The notes below the pieces were generated by a model. It ran no database searches. It was not told where the DNA came from and worked only from the letters and a program-made list of their open reading frames with translations. From NCBI GenBank assembly GCA_013399015.1, contig VWZX01008611.1, positions 821,472-885,471 on the forward strand: a stretch of 64,000 nt of DNA, written 5' to 3'. The stretch's first letter is position 1; each line of letters opens with the position of its first letter. Of this stretch, positions 24,917-36,780 are shown piece by piece. The position numbers and the translations under genes were made by a program. This stretch comes from Galbula dea (lineage: Eukaryota; Chordata; Aves; Piciformes; Galbulidae).

Positions 24917-27900
24917 ATGTACAGAGGAAAATATACAAAACCTGAGCTGGAAAAGTCCTGGCACAAGTCTATAAATATTTGCTATTGTCATAATTAATTC
25001 TTGGCTGAATCCAGATGACTTAAAATGTTCAGTCTCAGTGCATTCAGAAAAGAAAAGCAGTGGAACACAAAAAGAGGAAGAGTATTTAAATATAATAATG
25101 AATTGCCTTCACACTGCTTTAGTCTTTAGGTGACCCTCCATTTTCAGCTCTCTCATTTGTGTCTTAAAGGCACAGTGAAAGAGCTGTTATCTCCTTTTCA
25201 CTAAAGCAGGGACCAAGGTAACTCTCTCCTGAGCTCTGGCACAGAGAACACTGCTCTCTCTTCTTTCTATAGCTGAGAAAAACACGTGTTCATCAGTGCT
25301 TTGGTCACCTTCCTCCAAGGGGTTTCTGCCATTGCTTTCCTTCCTTCCCTGCCTGCTGCACCTCTGACCCTTTGCTCTCCCATTTCCATTGCTTCCTCCC
25401 CTGTGCTGTGCACAGAATTGGGTGTGCTTGGGCTCCCTGCTGCACAGCTGGGACTGGCTTTGCTTCCATGTATAAAGGCTGCAGGGAATGCCAAAATCTT
25501 AAGGGTGATGAGTTGGGCTTTATTATCCCCAAGTAATGGGAGATGGCAGGTCAAGGGAAAAGCACAAGGACACCAAGGTGCTTCCTGGGACAGTGAGCTC
25601 TGGGAATCATCAGGCTCAGAAGAGCAGCAAGTGAACTATCAGAATCATTTGTAAGCATAAATACATATGAAAAAAACAAACCCAAGCAGTTTCCACATAT
25701 TCATATTGTAGAATTTATACTTGTGTGTCAGATGAAACAACTTGGTGGCCAAACCTGTGTGCTGTTGCAAACAATAAAGAGCTTGAGTTTAGTGATAGAA
25801 GGAAAAAACAATTATGTTGCAGTGTGCATCATGTTAATTGTGGTGGGAGGGACTAAAGCTCTGTATGTTTGTATGAGAAATGGAGCAGGAAGTGGCAGAG
25901 GTTAAAAAGAAACAGAGCTCTGGTTTAGAGCCTCTGTGGCCAGATACTGAGACCTTGGCTTGCTTGGCTCTGTTCTAAATTGGAGTTATCTTAGTATGTT
26001 GTCTTTTAATGAAGTGAAATCCCTTCAGCCTAGCACTTCTTACTTGTTTGTTGTTGGTAAGCTGTTGACAAGGCTGAATGTCCTCTCTGCTTTCCTCTGC
26101 TCTGCTGAAACTTCTGGCTTTATAAAGTAACTATTTGATCCTCTCCGCACTCGTGGATTTCAGCATCTCCTCCTGTTTGACAGGACAACTCCAGCTGCTG
26201 CACACTCAGATATTCTTCCCTAACTGAGTGGCTGCATACTGAAGTACCCATGCCTGCCTTGCCAGGATGTGGTTATCCCTGGGAAATACCTGGGTATTAG
26301 GACTCTGGGCAATGCTGAACACAGTTTATGGAAGGTTTGGGTTGGGTTTTTTGTTTAACACCTCTGCCCTAGACTCCTTGGGGTCAGCCTAGACCTTTTC
26401 TTCTTCCAAGCTAGATGATGATTCAGCTAATTGTTTCAGTCTTCAGGGAAATACAAACACTGTGCCTCAGCTGTTCTAAAGAGGCTTTGCACAAAAGTGT
26501 GGGCAAGGAGAACTAGTTTTGGATGCAGACAGCTGCCCAGGGCTGTAGTCTCCAGGAGCTGCCATTCACCCCAGTAAGGGGCAGATGTTTCCTCACCTGC
26601 CAACAAGTAGAGCTTACTGCTCCCAGAAGTGGACTTTGGTTTTTGTAGCTATGCACAGGGCCAGACTTGCTGCTGCTCCTGCCAAGGGAAGGGCCAGGGT
26701 GGGAAGGACAGTGGCCACTTTGAAGGGGAGTCTGTGATCCACTGGTAGCAGCAGTCACTGCTTTCCTGCATCTCCCCTGGTGCTGCTCTCCCCTTTCAGT
26801 GCTCTGTATCCTGAGCCTGCTCTTCTTCTTGTCTTGCCTTCCTTGACAGGAGCAGAGGCTCCTCTTTCTGCTAAGAGTGAGAAGGTATCTAGGAAGGAAG
26901 ATAGCAAGGATCTGCTCATCTTCTGAGCAGATTATGCTGGAGGAAGAAGTACAAGCTCACAGGTATCTCTCAGAGCTCCAAAAAGCTTCACAGACCCCTC
27001 ACAGCCCTTCCTTCATCCTTCCTTCTCCTGTCCCAAAGCCCACTGGCTCCTTGGTCATCCTTTCATCCCAGCTTCAGACCTACTGCTGTCTCCCAGTCCT
27101 TTCCCAGCTGCTGGAGCTCAGCCTCCTAAACCCCTCATTTTGAGTTCTAGACTCCCCTCCTCTGCAACCTTTAGGCAATGCTTATAGATCCTTTTTTTCA
27201 TCTCAGCCTATTCTGGTAGCTCCCACAAGATAAATATTATTTAATATAAAAATAGGGCAGCAAAACCTACTCTTGGATCAACTATTTATTGGAGCCTTGA
27301 GCTGCTCCATGTCCAGTTGTCTGCCAAGGGATTTAGTGTGCACTCAGGTGTGGGGATGTATTTCACACACAGCTCTTCCATACTGACTTCCCTATGCAAA
27401 CAAGTACTCAGGCCTTGCTTAGGCAAACATTTCTTTACCTTATGAGCACGCACAGGCAGTGGCTGACTTTCATATTAATAGCACAGCACATGTATTTCAA
27501 CACTGAGGTGATCTGAGATCTTCAGGGTGAGAAATATTTATGCCAGAGACAGCATTCTGGTTTGGTAGCCACACTCAGCATGGCTACAGCTGAAACAACT
27601 GTCCTGCTCAAACACTGCTGGACCTCTGGTGAGGATAGGAGGTGGATGTGGTCCTGGCCAAACAACTGTGCTTTTCCCTTTGGAAGATCCAGGAGTAAAT
27701 AGCTTCTGGAGTTTCCATGTGAAATGTTGAATACCACACAGGCAGTAGCTGACTCAGCTTACCAGGAGCATTGCAAACATCTGCAGGGCTTTGTGCTCTT
27801 GACACTCACTTTAATTATTTATTTTTTTAGGTTTAGTTTTGTGTAATCTACCACATGTAAAGCACCTTGTGCCCTGATAAACCAGGACTCTGCTAGAAAT

Positions 27901-29735
27901 GATAAAAGTACTTCAAGGCCATTCTGAAATGCACAGACTGGTGCCACCAACCAGACAGGTTGGAGAGAAGCTTGCTAGAGACAGCTCTTTGTTACAAACA
28001 CTTGCACCTCTTGGTTGACTGGATTAGCTGTTTGGAAGAATAGTTCAGTTTCATGCCATGAATGGGTGCGTTTAGGAGAATTCTACCATATATATATATC
28101 TCTATATATTTAGCTTATTCAGGGAGGAGATGAACCCTGTGTGCCCAGTGGAGTCTATCTCTGGGGGAGATGGTGCTGTATGTGGCTTACCTTTTCAACA
28201 CCTGCAGAGCCTATCTGGGATCAGGTGTCCACATCTCACTTTGGCGTGGGAATATGATGAGGAAAATACAGGTAGTCTTTTTGTCCTCTGCCATGCTGTT
28301 GTTGGGTGGGATATTGTAATGTCAAGATCTAGATATCAGCTTAGACCTAATTTGCAACTAGGAGGTGTGTCAATAGCCACTTCTGGGAAAGCTGCTTTCT
28401 GTGACAATAACATTCAGGGAAATGCAGATTCCTCTCTGTAACAGATTGCTTTAGCTTTCCCTATGGACAGAAAGAGGTGCTATAGGAGTTTCTAGTTATG
28501 AGCTCTTCTTATTTATGCTAATTTAAATCCATGGACATCCAGAGAAATGGAAATGGGATTTCAAAAAGGATGCTACACAGTGTGTGATTATTGACCAGGT
28601 GCCCAGACCTGCTCTGGAATTGCCTGACAGTCACTGACAGCCCTAAACTTTGCTCAGTTTTATTGTAAATCCTCTGGGCTCTTCAGACCATGCTTGAGAC
28701 CTGTTCAGGCAGGACATGAGTTTGCCATATTGAAATCTTTATGCTCAGCAGGAGTAAGATCAGATGATTTGCATTTGCTGATTTGGTCTCATCTGCTAAC
28801 TGAATAGCCTTTTAGTATCTACTCTTCTTCCAGGACTAAACTTTACAAATAAATCTTCCAAATTCTCAGGACAAAAGGATAATTGCAGTGTCCGTTTATC
28901 AGCTCCCAGAAAATGTGGCTGAACAACTTCAGAGTGAAATATAGTGTAATTGCAAAAAATGTATTGTGTATTTAAAAAGGAACTGGAAAATCAGTTTTAA
29001 CACTTCTGGGGCACAAGAAATACATAAAAGGAACAAGCTGTAGCTTGTGGTATAGATCCTGTGGTCAGATGCTGAAGTGACCAAGTAAAGAATGTGCATT
29101 CTAAAAATAAATGTACAATGAATTGCATTTTTATGGCAGATTTTATTTAGAAGTAGGCATTAACAAGTCAAACCTAGAGCTTTAAGACAGCTGTGTGAGA
29201 GACTGAACTTGCAGGAATCCAAACTTCAGCCTTACAGGCAAACTGAAGTGTCTGGGAGCAGATTGTGGGAAATCTGTGAGCCCCTGGGTCAGGGGCTTGG
29301 CTTTGCACAGCTGTGTAAAGACTTCTCGCAATAGATGTCTGTGGCAGTAACCTCTGTGCTGGAGGGAACACCAGGAGTGCCTCTTCTCCCTCTCCTGGGA
29401 AGCAGAGGCCAGGAAGGGAGGAGGGAATGCTGTGTCCTTGTATTCTGTCTCTCCTCGCCTAGAGAAAAGAACGGCAAGAGATGCTTTTATGGGTGGTGCA
29501 GAATATAGCAGTGAGAAAGCCCCAAGGAAGGCTCCTTGTCCTTGCTACTGTTTCCACAGTGCTGCTGCTTGTCATGCCCTGAATAGTGTGAGAGGTGTGG
29601 GAGGAAGAGTCCCCAGGGACTCTTCCAGCCCACAGCTGAGCTCAGCCTTCAATGATGGCATTTTTACCCCAAAGTTTGCCTTTCTTGTGCAGCTTACCAT
29701 AGCATTTTAAAATAGTTTTGTATAAGAACCAGTAG
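24917..29735. other. Intergenic DNA, repeat-poor
   Basis: About 4.8 kb hold only a small AT microsatellite. Open frames at 25,267-25,654 occur on both strands at once and so are uninformative. No exon is recognised. Confidence 0.55.
28088..28110. repeat. Interrupted AT microsatellite
   Basis: TATATATATAT interrupted by CTCT, then TATATATT. Confidence 0.9.
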
Positions 29736-30172
29736 ATGGGTGGATCTGGAGCATCTCTGGGAGGAGGAAAGGCTGAGAGCCCCGGGGCTGCTGAGTCTGG
29801 AGGAGAGCAGCCCCACAGGGGAGCTGCTCAATGCTGAGCAACAGCTCAAGGCTGGGGGCAAGAGGCTGGGACCAGACTCTGCTCAGTGGTGCCCAGGGAC
29901 AGTCCAAGGGTCACTGAGCATCAGCTGGAACCCAGGAGGTTCCATCTGAACAGGAGGAGAAACTTGTTTAGTGTGAGGGTGTTGGAGCCCTGGCCCAGGC
30001 TGCCCAGAGAGGTTGTGGAGTCTCCTTGTATGGACAGATTGCCAAGGCAGCTGGAGGTGATCCTGGGCAAGCTGCTGTGGGTGAGCCTGCTGGAGCAGGG
30101 GGGTTGGACTGGATGATCCCAAGAGGTCTCTTCCAACCCTCACCATGCTGGGATTTAGGGATTCTGTGATGC
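29736..30172 (+). mobile_element. CR1 LINE fragment, 3' end
   Basis: This copy belongs to a different CR1 subfamily from its neighbours: GGAGGAAAGGCTGAGAGCCC, GGAGGAGAGCAGCCCCACAG, then GGCCCAGGCTGCCCAGAGAG and the end GGGGTTGGACTGGATGATCC with GGATTCTGTGATG. It is one of two CR1 copies stacked just upstream of the FAM171A1 CpG island. Confidence 0.9.
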
Positions 30173-30330
30173 ATTTTCAGGCTTTCTTTCGGTGTCTATT
30201 TTTTTAACACAAAACCTCACTTTAAATTCCACAGCAGCAGGAAGGGGACCAGGCCGAGTGAGTGACTTTGTGACTCCACACAGCTCAGCCATGCCATTAC
30301 AAGCCTCTTTGTCCCTCTTTCCCCTCGAGC

Positions 30331-30744
30331 TAGAGGGGACCTTATAGCAGCCTTTCAGTACCTGAAAAGAGATTATAAGGTAGAAGGGGAGAGACTTTTC
30401 TCCTGGTCTGATTGCAACAGGACACGGGGGAATGGCTACAAGCTGAAGGAGGGGAAATTTAGGCTAGAGATTAGAAGCAGGTTCTTTACCCAGAGTGTGG
30501 TGAGGCACTGGCACAGGTTGCCCAGAGAGGTTGTGGCTGCCCCATTCCTGGCAGTGTTTAAGGGCAGGCTGGATGTGGCCCTGGGCAACCTGCTCTAGTG
30601 TGTGGCATCCCTGCCCACGGTAGGGGGGTTGGAACTAGATGATCTTTAAGGTCCCTTCCAACCTGAGCCATTCTATGATTCTATGATTCTATGATCTTTA
30701 AGGTCCCTTCCAGCCTGAGCCATTCTATGATTCTATGATTCTAT
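30331..30744 (+). mobile_element. CR1 LINE fragment with duplicated 3' tail
   Basis: It starts near TAGAGGGGACCTTATAGCAG and carries GAGGCACTGGCACAGGTTGC and GGGGTTGGAACTAGATGATC. The terminal 52 bases, including three ATTCTATG-type octamers, occur twice in tandem (30,641-30,692 and 30,693-30,744) with one visible difference. CpG-rich promoter sequence begins immediately afterwards, about 690 bases before the FAM171A1 ATG. Confidence 0.93.
30641..30744 (+). repeat. Tandem duplication (52 bp x 2) of a CR1 3' end
   Basis: Both units read GATCTTTAAGGTCCCTTCCA, then (A/G)CCTGAGCC and the octamer tail. This is a true tandem duplication of the element end, beyond the normal octamer repetition. Confidence 0.9.
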
Positions 30745-31267
30745 GAGCTGCGGTTGAGGGCAGTTCGGCCCCACGGCAGGAGCACGGTGCCACTGCGGAG
30801 GCCATTCTGCAGCCCTTGAGAGGGAGAGAGGGAGGAAAGGGAGAAAGAGAGGGCAGGATCTTTGCCCCCAGCGACAGGTAAGCAAGCACGGCAGCAACAC
30901 CTGGCTGCGAGTGGGATGGGGTGGAATGGGATGGGACGGGACGACGAAGTCGCCCATCAGCAGCCGCTGCTCGCCAAAGGAGGCCTAGCCCTCGACCCCC
31001 TAAGGGCACGGCCGGGTGCGGCCGGTAGGGAGCGCTGTTCCCCGGGGCAGGGTCTGCAGCCGAGAGCTGAAGGAGCGAGCGGCGGAGCCTTGGCTGCCCC
31101 TGCCGGGAGACGGCGGAAAAGGAGATAAACGAAGGGGGGAAACAAACAACAAAAAACCCGAAACACCGCAAAAATAAATCCGGGCAGGCTCAGCTGAGGC
31201 CGCGGAGCGGCTCCCGCCTCTGCTTCCCCCTTCCCCACCCCGCCCGCGGGGACAGCGCGGGACGACA

Positions 31268-31342
31268 ATGCAGCAGGCGGAGAAAGCAGGAGGGGCAGCG
31301 CTCGGCAACATGGAGGGAGGCGCGGAACGGGCCAGCCCCTGA
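31268..31342 (+). promoter_or_regulatory. Upstream ORF 1 in the FAM171A1 leader
   Basis: An ATG with A at -3 opens a 24-codon frame that closes at TGA (31,340-31,342), 90 bases before the main ATG. If transcription starts upstream of 31,268, scanning ribosomes would meet this ATG first. The stop overlaps the next ATG as TGATG. Whether it is in the mRNA depends on the unknown start site. Confidence 0.5.
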
Positions 31343-31398
31343 TGCGGCTCTTTCTCCTCCTCCTCCGGGCAGCGGCTCCGGCGGCGATTCCCTCCCTG

Positions 31399-31427
31399 GC
31401 GGCGGCGGCGGCGGCAGCGGCGGCGGG
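31399..31427 (+). repeat. GGC triplet repeat in the FAM171A1 5' leader
   Basis: About nine GGC units with one AGC interruption lie directly before the start codon. Such tracts are common in CpG-island leaders, tend to vary in length, and can form stable RNA structure near the start codon. Confidence 0.85.
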
Positions 31428-31432
31428 TGGAA

Positions 31433-31526
31433 ATGAGCAGGTCGGCGGCCCTTCTCCTCTGCCTGCTGGGCTGCAACGTCTGGAAGGCGGTGACCAAAAC
31501 CTTAGGGACGCCCGAAGCGGATCAAG
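31433..31526 (+). CDS. FAM171A1: FAM171A1 first coding exon (signal peptide), partial gene
   Basis: The exon encodes 31 residues plus one base. It begins MSRSAALLLCLLGCNVWKAV and ends in ...PEADQ. From memory, human FAM171A1 has T for A at residue 6 and H for N at residue 15, with the same KTL following, so the match is strong although it covers only the signal-peptide exon. FAM171A1 (astroprincin) is a single-pass type I membrane glycoprotein linked in the literature to cytoskeleton organisation and cell shape. The hydrophobic core (AALLLCLLGC) fits a signal peptide. I chose the ATG at 31,433 because it aligns with the human start and has G at -3; the in-frame GTG six bases upstream is not needed. 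The exon ends AAG|GTCGGT, an acceptable donor in phase 1, and in human the next residue is E, which fits a G carried over. The ectodomain, membrane segment and cytoplasmic tail lie beyond the window. Confidence 0.9.
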
Positions 31527-32360
31527 GTCGGTGCGGGAAGGGCGACGGAGATCGACCCCGCTTTGTGCCGTGGGGAGGAGGGTGGTGGTGGTCTGGGGGC
31601 TGGGGTTTGGTTGAGGAGGGGGGGTGGAGTGATGGCAGACCTCTCCCCGCTCCCACCATCCGCCTCACACTGCGGACCCCCCGAGGCCCGGAGGAGGCTG
31701 CGAGCCCCGCGGCTGGGGAGCTTTTGTTAACGGAAGGGGCAGAGGCTGCCGCTAGCCTCATTGTGGAGCCCCCTCCCTCAGCGCAGCCGGAGAAGCTGTT
31801 GCATTGCGTCCTTCTCCCTCGGTTCCCCCCGCGACGCTGTCCGCGCCGCAGGGCCCGAGGCGACGGTGAGAGGCGTGCGGAGGGGGCACCGCCGTCCGCA
31901 GCCCCGGGCCCTGCGGGGCCGCCGGGCTGCGGGCTCGCCCCCCGGGATCTCGGCTCAGCTCATCTAGCCGCCCCGGGACGTTTCCGGGCCTCGGCTGGGC
32001 CTTTTGTTCAGCGTCGGGCTGCTGCTGCTGCGCCCCTCGGCACCGGGGAGAGACGCTTCCCTAGCCGGGCTGGGTCTCCTTCACCCTCCACCTTCGCTGG
32101 GGCTGGAGGAGAAGCCGCAGCGGGGCCCATCGCCGGCGGCCACAGCGGTTCCCCCAGCACCTGGGGCAGCTCCTGGTCCTCCTGGGCTGGGCCAGGGTCC
32201 TGCCGTGGGTTGCTCTGCGCTGACCCTCACAGGTGTCGCGGTGAGTCGGTGCTGAGGTGCACCTGCCCTCCAGCCCTCACCCCGTGTGGGAGCTCGGTGG
32301 GGGAAGGACCATCCCCTGTGTCCTGCTCGTCCTCAGCCTTGCCTTCGCGGGCAGGAGGGC

Positions 32361-35300
32361 AGCCCCTCCGTCAGTTTCCAACAGGGATCTTTGGCAGGAT
32401 CGCGCCTGTTGGACCACAGCTGTGTTAGGGAGCAGGAAACTTGGCTACCTAAGGGTACGAAGCCTGCTAGGAGGAAATGCTTCCTCCCCCGTGGTCAGCG
32501 TTAGCCTTGTGGCATGCGTTGTTGAGTGGCTAAATGTGTCATCCGGGAGGAGAGGTTGCATGCCAGCTTAGCCGTGATGGTGGTGGGTTGGCAGCATCCT
32601 TCCTGCAGTGATGGGTAGAAGCTCACCATGAGAAGAGCACACTTGTGTCCCCTTTTCACTAAGCTTCTCTGTCTGGTGTATTGGTAAGGATCTGTAAGCA
32701 GTGTTTGCCATAAGAAGGAAAGGGTTAAAAGTAACCGTTTTGAACTCTTCTTGTGGTTGTGTTTGTGGTATACTAAGTAAGGTCTTGGGCCTGTGCTCTC
32801 ATACAGAGTATTCAAAAAAGGTATTGGTATCTTGTAGCAACACCTACCAGGCTCCACAATCATGATTTCAAATGCAACATCAGAATCTGTTGGTCTCTAA
32901 GGATAAACAGTAGCAGTTCTGGAATGAGAAGTACTAAACTCTAGCTCAAAGGCCAGTAGACTTGGGGCTGTACTGACTTTCTTGATAGGCATGCCAGAAA
33001 AACAGAGCTGGGTTCAACCCTTGAAGCTAGTGGTTCATATACCAAGGTAATACCAAAATCTACTGTAATTTCTGTATCTTGGAAAATCTCTTTCAAATGT
33101 GTGATCAAAGTGGTGAGGTATCAGCAAAATTAGTGCTTTTCAACTGCTCTGTTGATCTCCTCCTCTCTTGTCAAGTTCAACTCATGCCATGTGGAAAGAT
33201 TGGTCTGTAGAGCTGCTACTTTCATATCAAGTCTGGTAGCTAATGGTTAAGTAACTGTGGCTCTGTCAGGGAGTAGAGCACATTTCTCTCTGTATAGAAT
33301 GGTCTGATTTTATCTTCCATGTCAGTACAGCAGAGTTTTTCATAGCATCATCTTCTGAAGTCTAATTATGAGCCCAGTCTTTACTCTTTGGATGTGTCTG
33401 TAGGTAACTGGCTCTGTAGAGCTAATCCTACTGAGGTGTGTTCTGTTCACTACCTACCAGCTACTTACCACAAGGCTTGCTTTGAAAGTGGATGTGGTGC
33501 CAGCTTGTAGCCTTGGGTAAGTTCCTAATCATCAGGTGTGAACATCTTCTGGGAAAAAGACTTCTAGTACCAGGCACATTCCTTGTTTGGATACCAAGCA
33601 CAGTAAGTGCTAAATGGTTGTAAAACCAACTGTTTTTTCCCCCTCCTGCCCTTTTAGCACTGTGGTGATGGCTGTAGCTACAGGTGAAGGGACACTGCCA
33701 ACGTTCAGGGATGTTTGCAGGTGACTGGGAAGAAAACTAGTGAAAAACCAAGGGGTTGGAATAAAGGTGGAGGTGAGAAAGCCAGAGGATGCTATCAGGG
33801 AGTAATTGCTTCAGCTGCAGTATTGGACAGGTCACAAAAGACTCTGCCCTCCTCATGGTGGGACAGGTTAGATGAAACTCAGTTCAGATGTTGAGATGAC
33901 TTGTGTTAACAGACCAAGTAAATTGGGCCTGGAGTTGGAGCTATTCGAAGGTGAGATGTGTAGTCAGTGTTCTGGTTAAGGAAGGGATGAGGAGTGGTGC
34001 TTTGCACGGAGTTTTTCTCTCTGGCTGCTCTCAGCTGTATGCTCAGACAGTGCCACCTTCAACCTCTGCTCCACCAGCCTCCTTGGTAACTCCTGAATAT
34101 GGAAAGTCCTGGTAATTAAGCTCTGCATTTAGCACCCTATTTAGAAAACTGCATGACTTTGGCACTGCTGCTACCTTCTTGGATTCATTATGCAGATCTG
34201 TTGTTGCCTCTGAAGGTCACAGAGGTAGGCTCTAAGTTACAGGACCTTATTTTCTGTAATGTGGTAAAATCCATGCAGATTAGTTGGTTTTGTCAGTGTC
34301 GGTGCTTAGAGCCCCAGCAGTGAGGATGATGAAGTCCATGAAGGTGCACTCCAGGATTGGTAAGGCTTCCCATCTTTAACTTCTCCAGAATACTTCAAGC
34401 TGTGAACAGATCCATTTTGAATTGGGGGAGCCTTTAGCAAATAAGAATTTAAGAGCTCTGTGAAGAGGTAACAGCAGTCCAGGGAGAATGCAAGCAAAAT
34501 CAGTGGAACTTGAGAAGGGATTAACTTTCTCTGTCACCTGTAAACTTTGCTTAGCAGTAGAAGATGAGCAGATGCCAGGGAGAAATCCTAGAATATTATG
34601 TTTCAGAGCAGGAGTCCAGTATGGCTCTTGTCTGCTGAAGTGTGCAGTGGTTTTAATTCCTGTCTTCATTGGTCTTTGTATCTCATTAGTAGTTCAAAAT
34701 AAAGGAATTATCATAAAATAGCATGTCTTAAGATGGTGCTACCTAACACAAAGTTTAAACCAACCTTCTCCCTCCCCCTTTCCTTTCTTTTTGGCTTAAC
34801 CCTCACTCTGACACCTCTTACAGTCCGAGACTAGAATCAGGTTCATGAAACTTTTAGGGATGGCTGCTTCCTCTGTCAGCTTCTGGCCAAGTGAATGGTT
34901 TCAAGTAGCAGTCCTGTCTCCCCAGGAGAAGTTTCTGGTAGCAATGAAATGCAGTTTTACCATATGCTTGTTCATTCAACAGAAGCCTGAGTGTATCTAT
35001 TTGTGTGCTAGGGAGGAAGAAGGACTGAGCTTTTAGGTTTGTTGGGAAACTTAGGAAGTCTCCAGTGGTTTTGGTGCATGGAGGAGCAGAAATGTCACTC
35101 TGCCTCTTGTTAGCACAAACTTTAAGTTAGGGTTTTTTCACTCTGACCTTCTGTGGGCAGTGAGTAGCCAGAGTCTGGGTGCATGAAGAAAACTGAGGGG
35201 AGAATGCATGGCAAGGGAGCTCGGTGCATAGGTCATGTGGGTGTTGGTATGACCCTGGCAGCTTGGGGGTTCAGCTTTAATGGCATTTCTTAACAGCCTT

Positions 35301-36536
35301 GCTGGAAGCTTGGCTGTTGGATAGCAGCAGAATGGTTGGGAATGCTGCTGCTTTTCCACATATCTCCAGTTGCATTGGATCAATACAACTGTGTCAGCTG
35401 TGCACCTTGAGCTTGTAGTTTGGGGAGGTAGTTATTTTTCCAATCAACCAAAGGCAAACTAAATCATCTCTGGAGAATACCTGCAACTCAGAATCAAAGT
35501 GTGCACTTGCAGTGTTTCAGTTCCCTTGTGCACAGATTGCCTTATGCAGACTGTATATTTTTGGATAGGATTAATTTCCCTTTGCTCCAGTGTATCTTTA
35601 GATATGAAGAAAGGCAACTTCTGAGAGAGAGCTGCACTGCTGGCATTCTGCCTCTCCCCCAAGTCTCAGTGACTTTACCATTTACCTGTCAGGGAGAACA
35701 AATAAGGGAGTCAAGAAGCCTGTGGAAAGGGTTGAATTTACTAGAACAAATGAAGTTAGTAATACTAAATATAGTGGATGTTAATAAAATGCACTAAAAC
35801 ATTTTGCTTTGGGAAATACCAAAGAGAACTGAGTGTTTCTGGGTTTTTAGCATTATTATTTTTTTCCTTTAGAAACTCCAGAAATACTTTCCTGGAAGCT
35901 GGTTTACATTAAGTTTTCAGCTAATGTAATGTCTGGCTTGTGCATAGATGATAAGCATTATGCACATGCTTTTTACAGAGACTGCTTTTGCTATCCAGAA
36001 GGATATATATATATATATATATATATATGTATTTGTTAATACAGAGCCATAAGAATGTGAATATACTGTAATTCCTTGTTGATGTTAGGAAGTGCATTGA
36101 CTCTTTCACTTCAGAATATTAAGACAGAATGATAGTTAACATAATGGTGAGTCTGAGCCCTTGGAAGTGGTATTTAAGTATATTTCAACATAGAGCTACC
36201 TTTGCATTTAGGTAAAACGCCAGTGTTCTGGTTCAGACACACCCATGGCCCTTTCTTGCTAGCTTGGAGATCCTGAGATGATATAAAGGAAACATTCATT
36301 TATGCACAAAGTAGTCTGGAAATTTGACTCCATCACCTGGGGGACTGGGTATATTTAGACAGAACCACTGTGTGGATGAATCATGTTTTGAATAGAAGTA
36401 GTCTCTTCAAGCAGGGCACAAAAGTCCATGGAAATCCAACACTGAAGCTATCTTGTAATTGTTACTACTCTTAGCTTTTGCACTTCTGTGAGCTGTCACT
36501 GCCTGTGCTGTACTATAGGGGCACAATAGAGAGTGA
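32361..36536 (+). other. FAM171A1 intron 1, proximal part
   Basis: No CR1 copy or exon is recognised. CpG density drops to background after about 32,400. The (AT)13 tract is listed separately. Confidence 0.6.
36003..36028. repeat. (AT)13 microsatellite
   Basis: There are thirteen uninterrupted AT units in intron 1, likely length-polymorphic. Confidence 0.97.
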
Positions 36537-36780
36537 AATCATAGATTCATAGTATGGTTTGGGTTGGAAGAGACCTTCAAGATGATCTAGTTCCAACCTT
36601 CCTGCCATGGGCAGGGATGTCACACACTAGACTAGGTCGCCCAGGGCCACATCCAGCCTGGCCTTGAACACAGCCAGGGATGGGGCAGCCACAAGTTCTC
36701 TGGGTAACCTGTTCCAGTGCCTCACCACCCTCCGGGGAAAGAATCTTCTTAATTTCTTCCTGACATCCAAAAAGAATCCT
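36537..36780 (-). mobile_element. CR1 LINE fragment, reverse orientation
   Basis: Starting at the 3' end on the left: AATCATAGATTCATAGTATG, GGTTTGGGTTGGAAGAGACC, GATCTAGTTCCAACC, CTGCCATGGGCAGGGATG, and GGTAACCTGTTCCAGTGCCT. It is the only clear CR1 copy in the first 25 kb of intron 1. Confidence 0.92.

Larger units (their letters stand above)
31342..31526 (+). promoter_or_regulatory. Upstream ORF 2, overlapping the FAM171A1 start in another frame
   Basis: The ATG at 31,342 (C at -3, weak context) opens a frame starting MRLFLLLLRAAAP, runs through the GCG repeat as poly-alanine, passes over the main ATG in a different frame, and is still open at the splice donor. In the spliced mRNA it would continue into exon 2, which I cannot see. 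Its leader looks hydrophobic, but it does not resemble the known protein, so I read it as an overlapping regulatory uORF and not an alternative N-terminus. Confidence 0.45.
30745..32360 (+). promoter_or_regulatory. FAM171A1: CpG island promoter of FAM171A1
   Basis: CpG dinucleotides and GC content rise sharply just after the CR1 tail at 30,744 and stay high through exon 1 until about 32,360. The surrounding DNA is CpG-poor. A CCCCGCCC box, the Sp1/KLF type, lies at 31,238-31,245. I see no TATA box at a sensible distance, so dispersed initiation is likely and no exact start site can be given. The long open frames on both strands here (for example the continuation past 31,526 and minus-strand frames between 30,725 and 31,761) follow from the scarcity of stop codons in GC-rich DNA and are not genes. 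Confidence 0.85.

Noticed and set aside
26840..27143. Possible exon at 26.85-26.92 kb after CCTTGACAG
   Set aside because: The acceptor-like site is weak, the following frame has no recognisable domain, and no partner exon is visible.
30725..31761. Several minus-strand open frames of 100-165 codons opposite exon 1
   Set aside because: They are arginine-, proline- and alanine-rich, typical of GC-rich shadows, with no recognisable domain.
31527..32428. Long plus-strand open frame continuing from exon 1 to 32,428
   Set aside because: It is intron sequence in a CpG island. The frame is open only because stop codons are rare in GC-rich DNA, and the text after PEADQ does not resemble FAM171A1.
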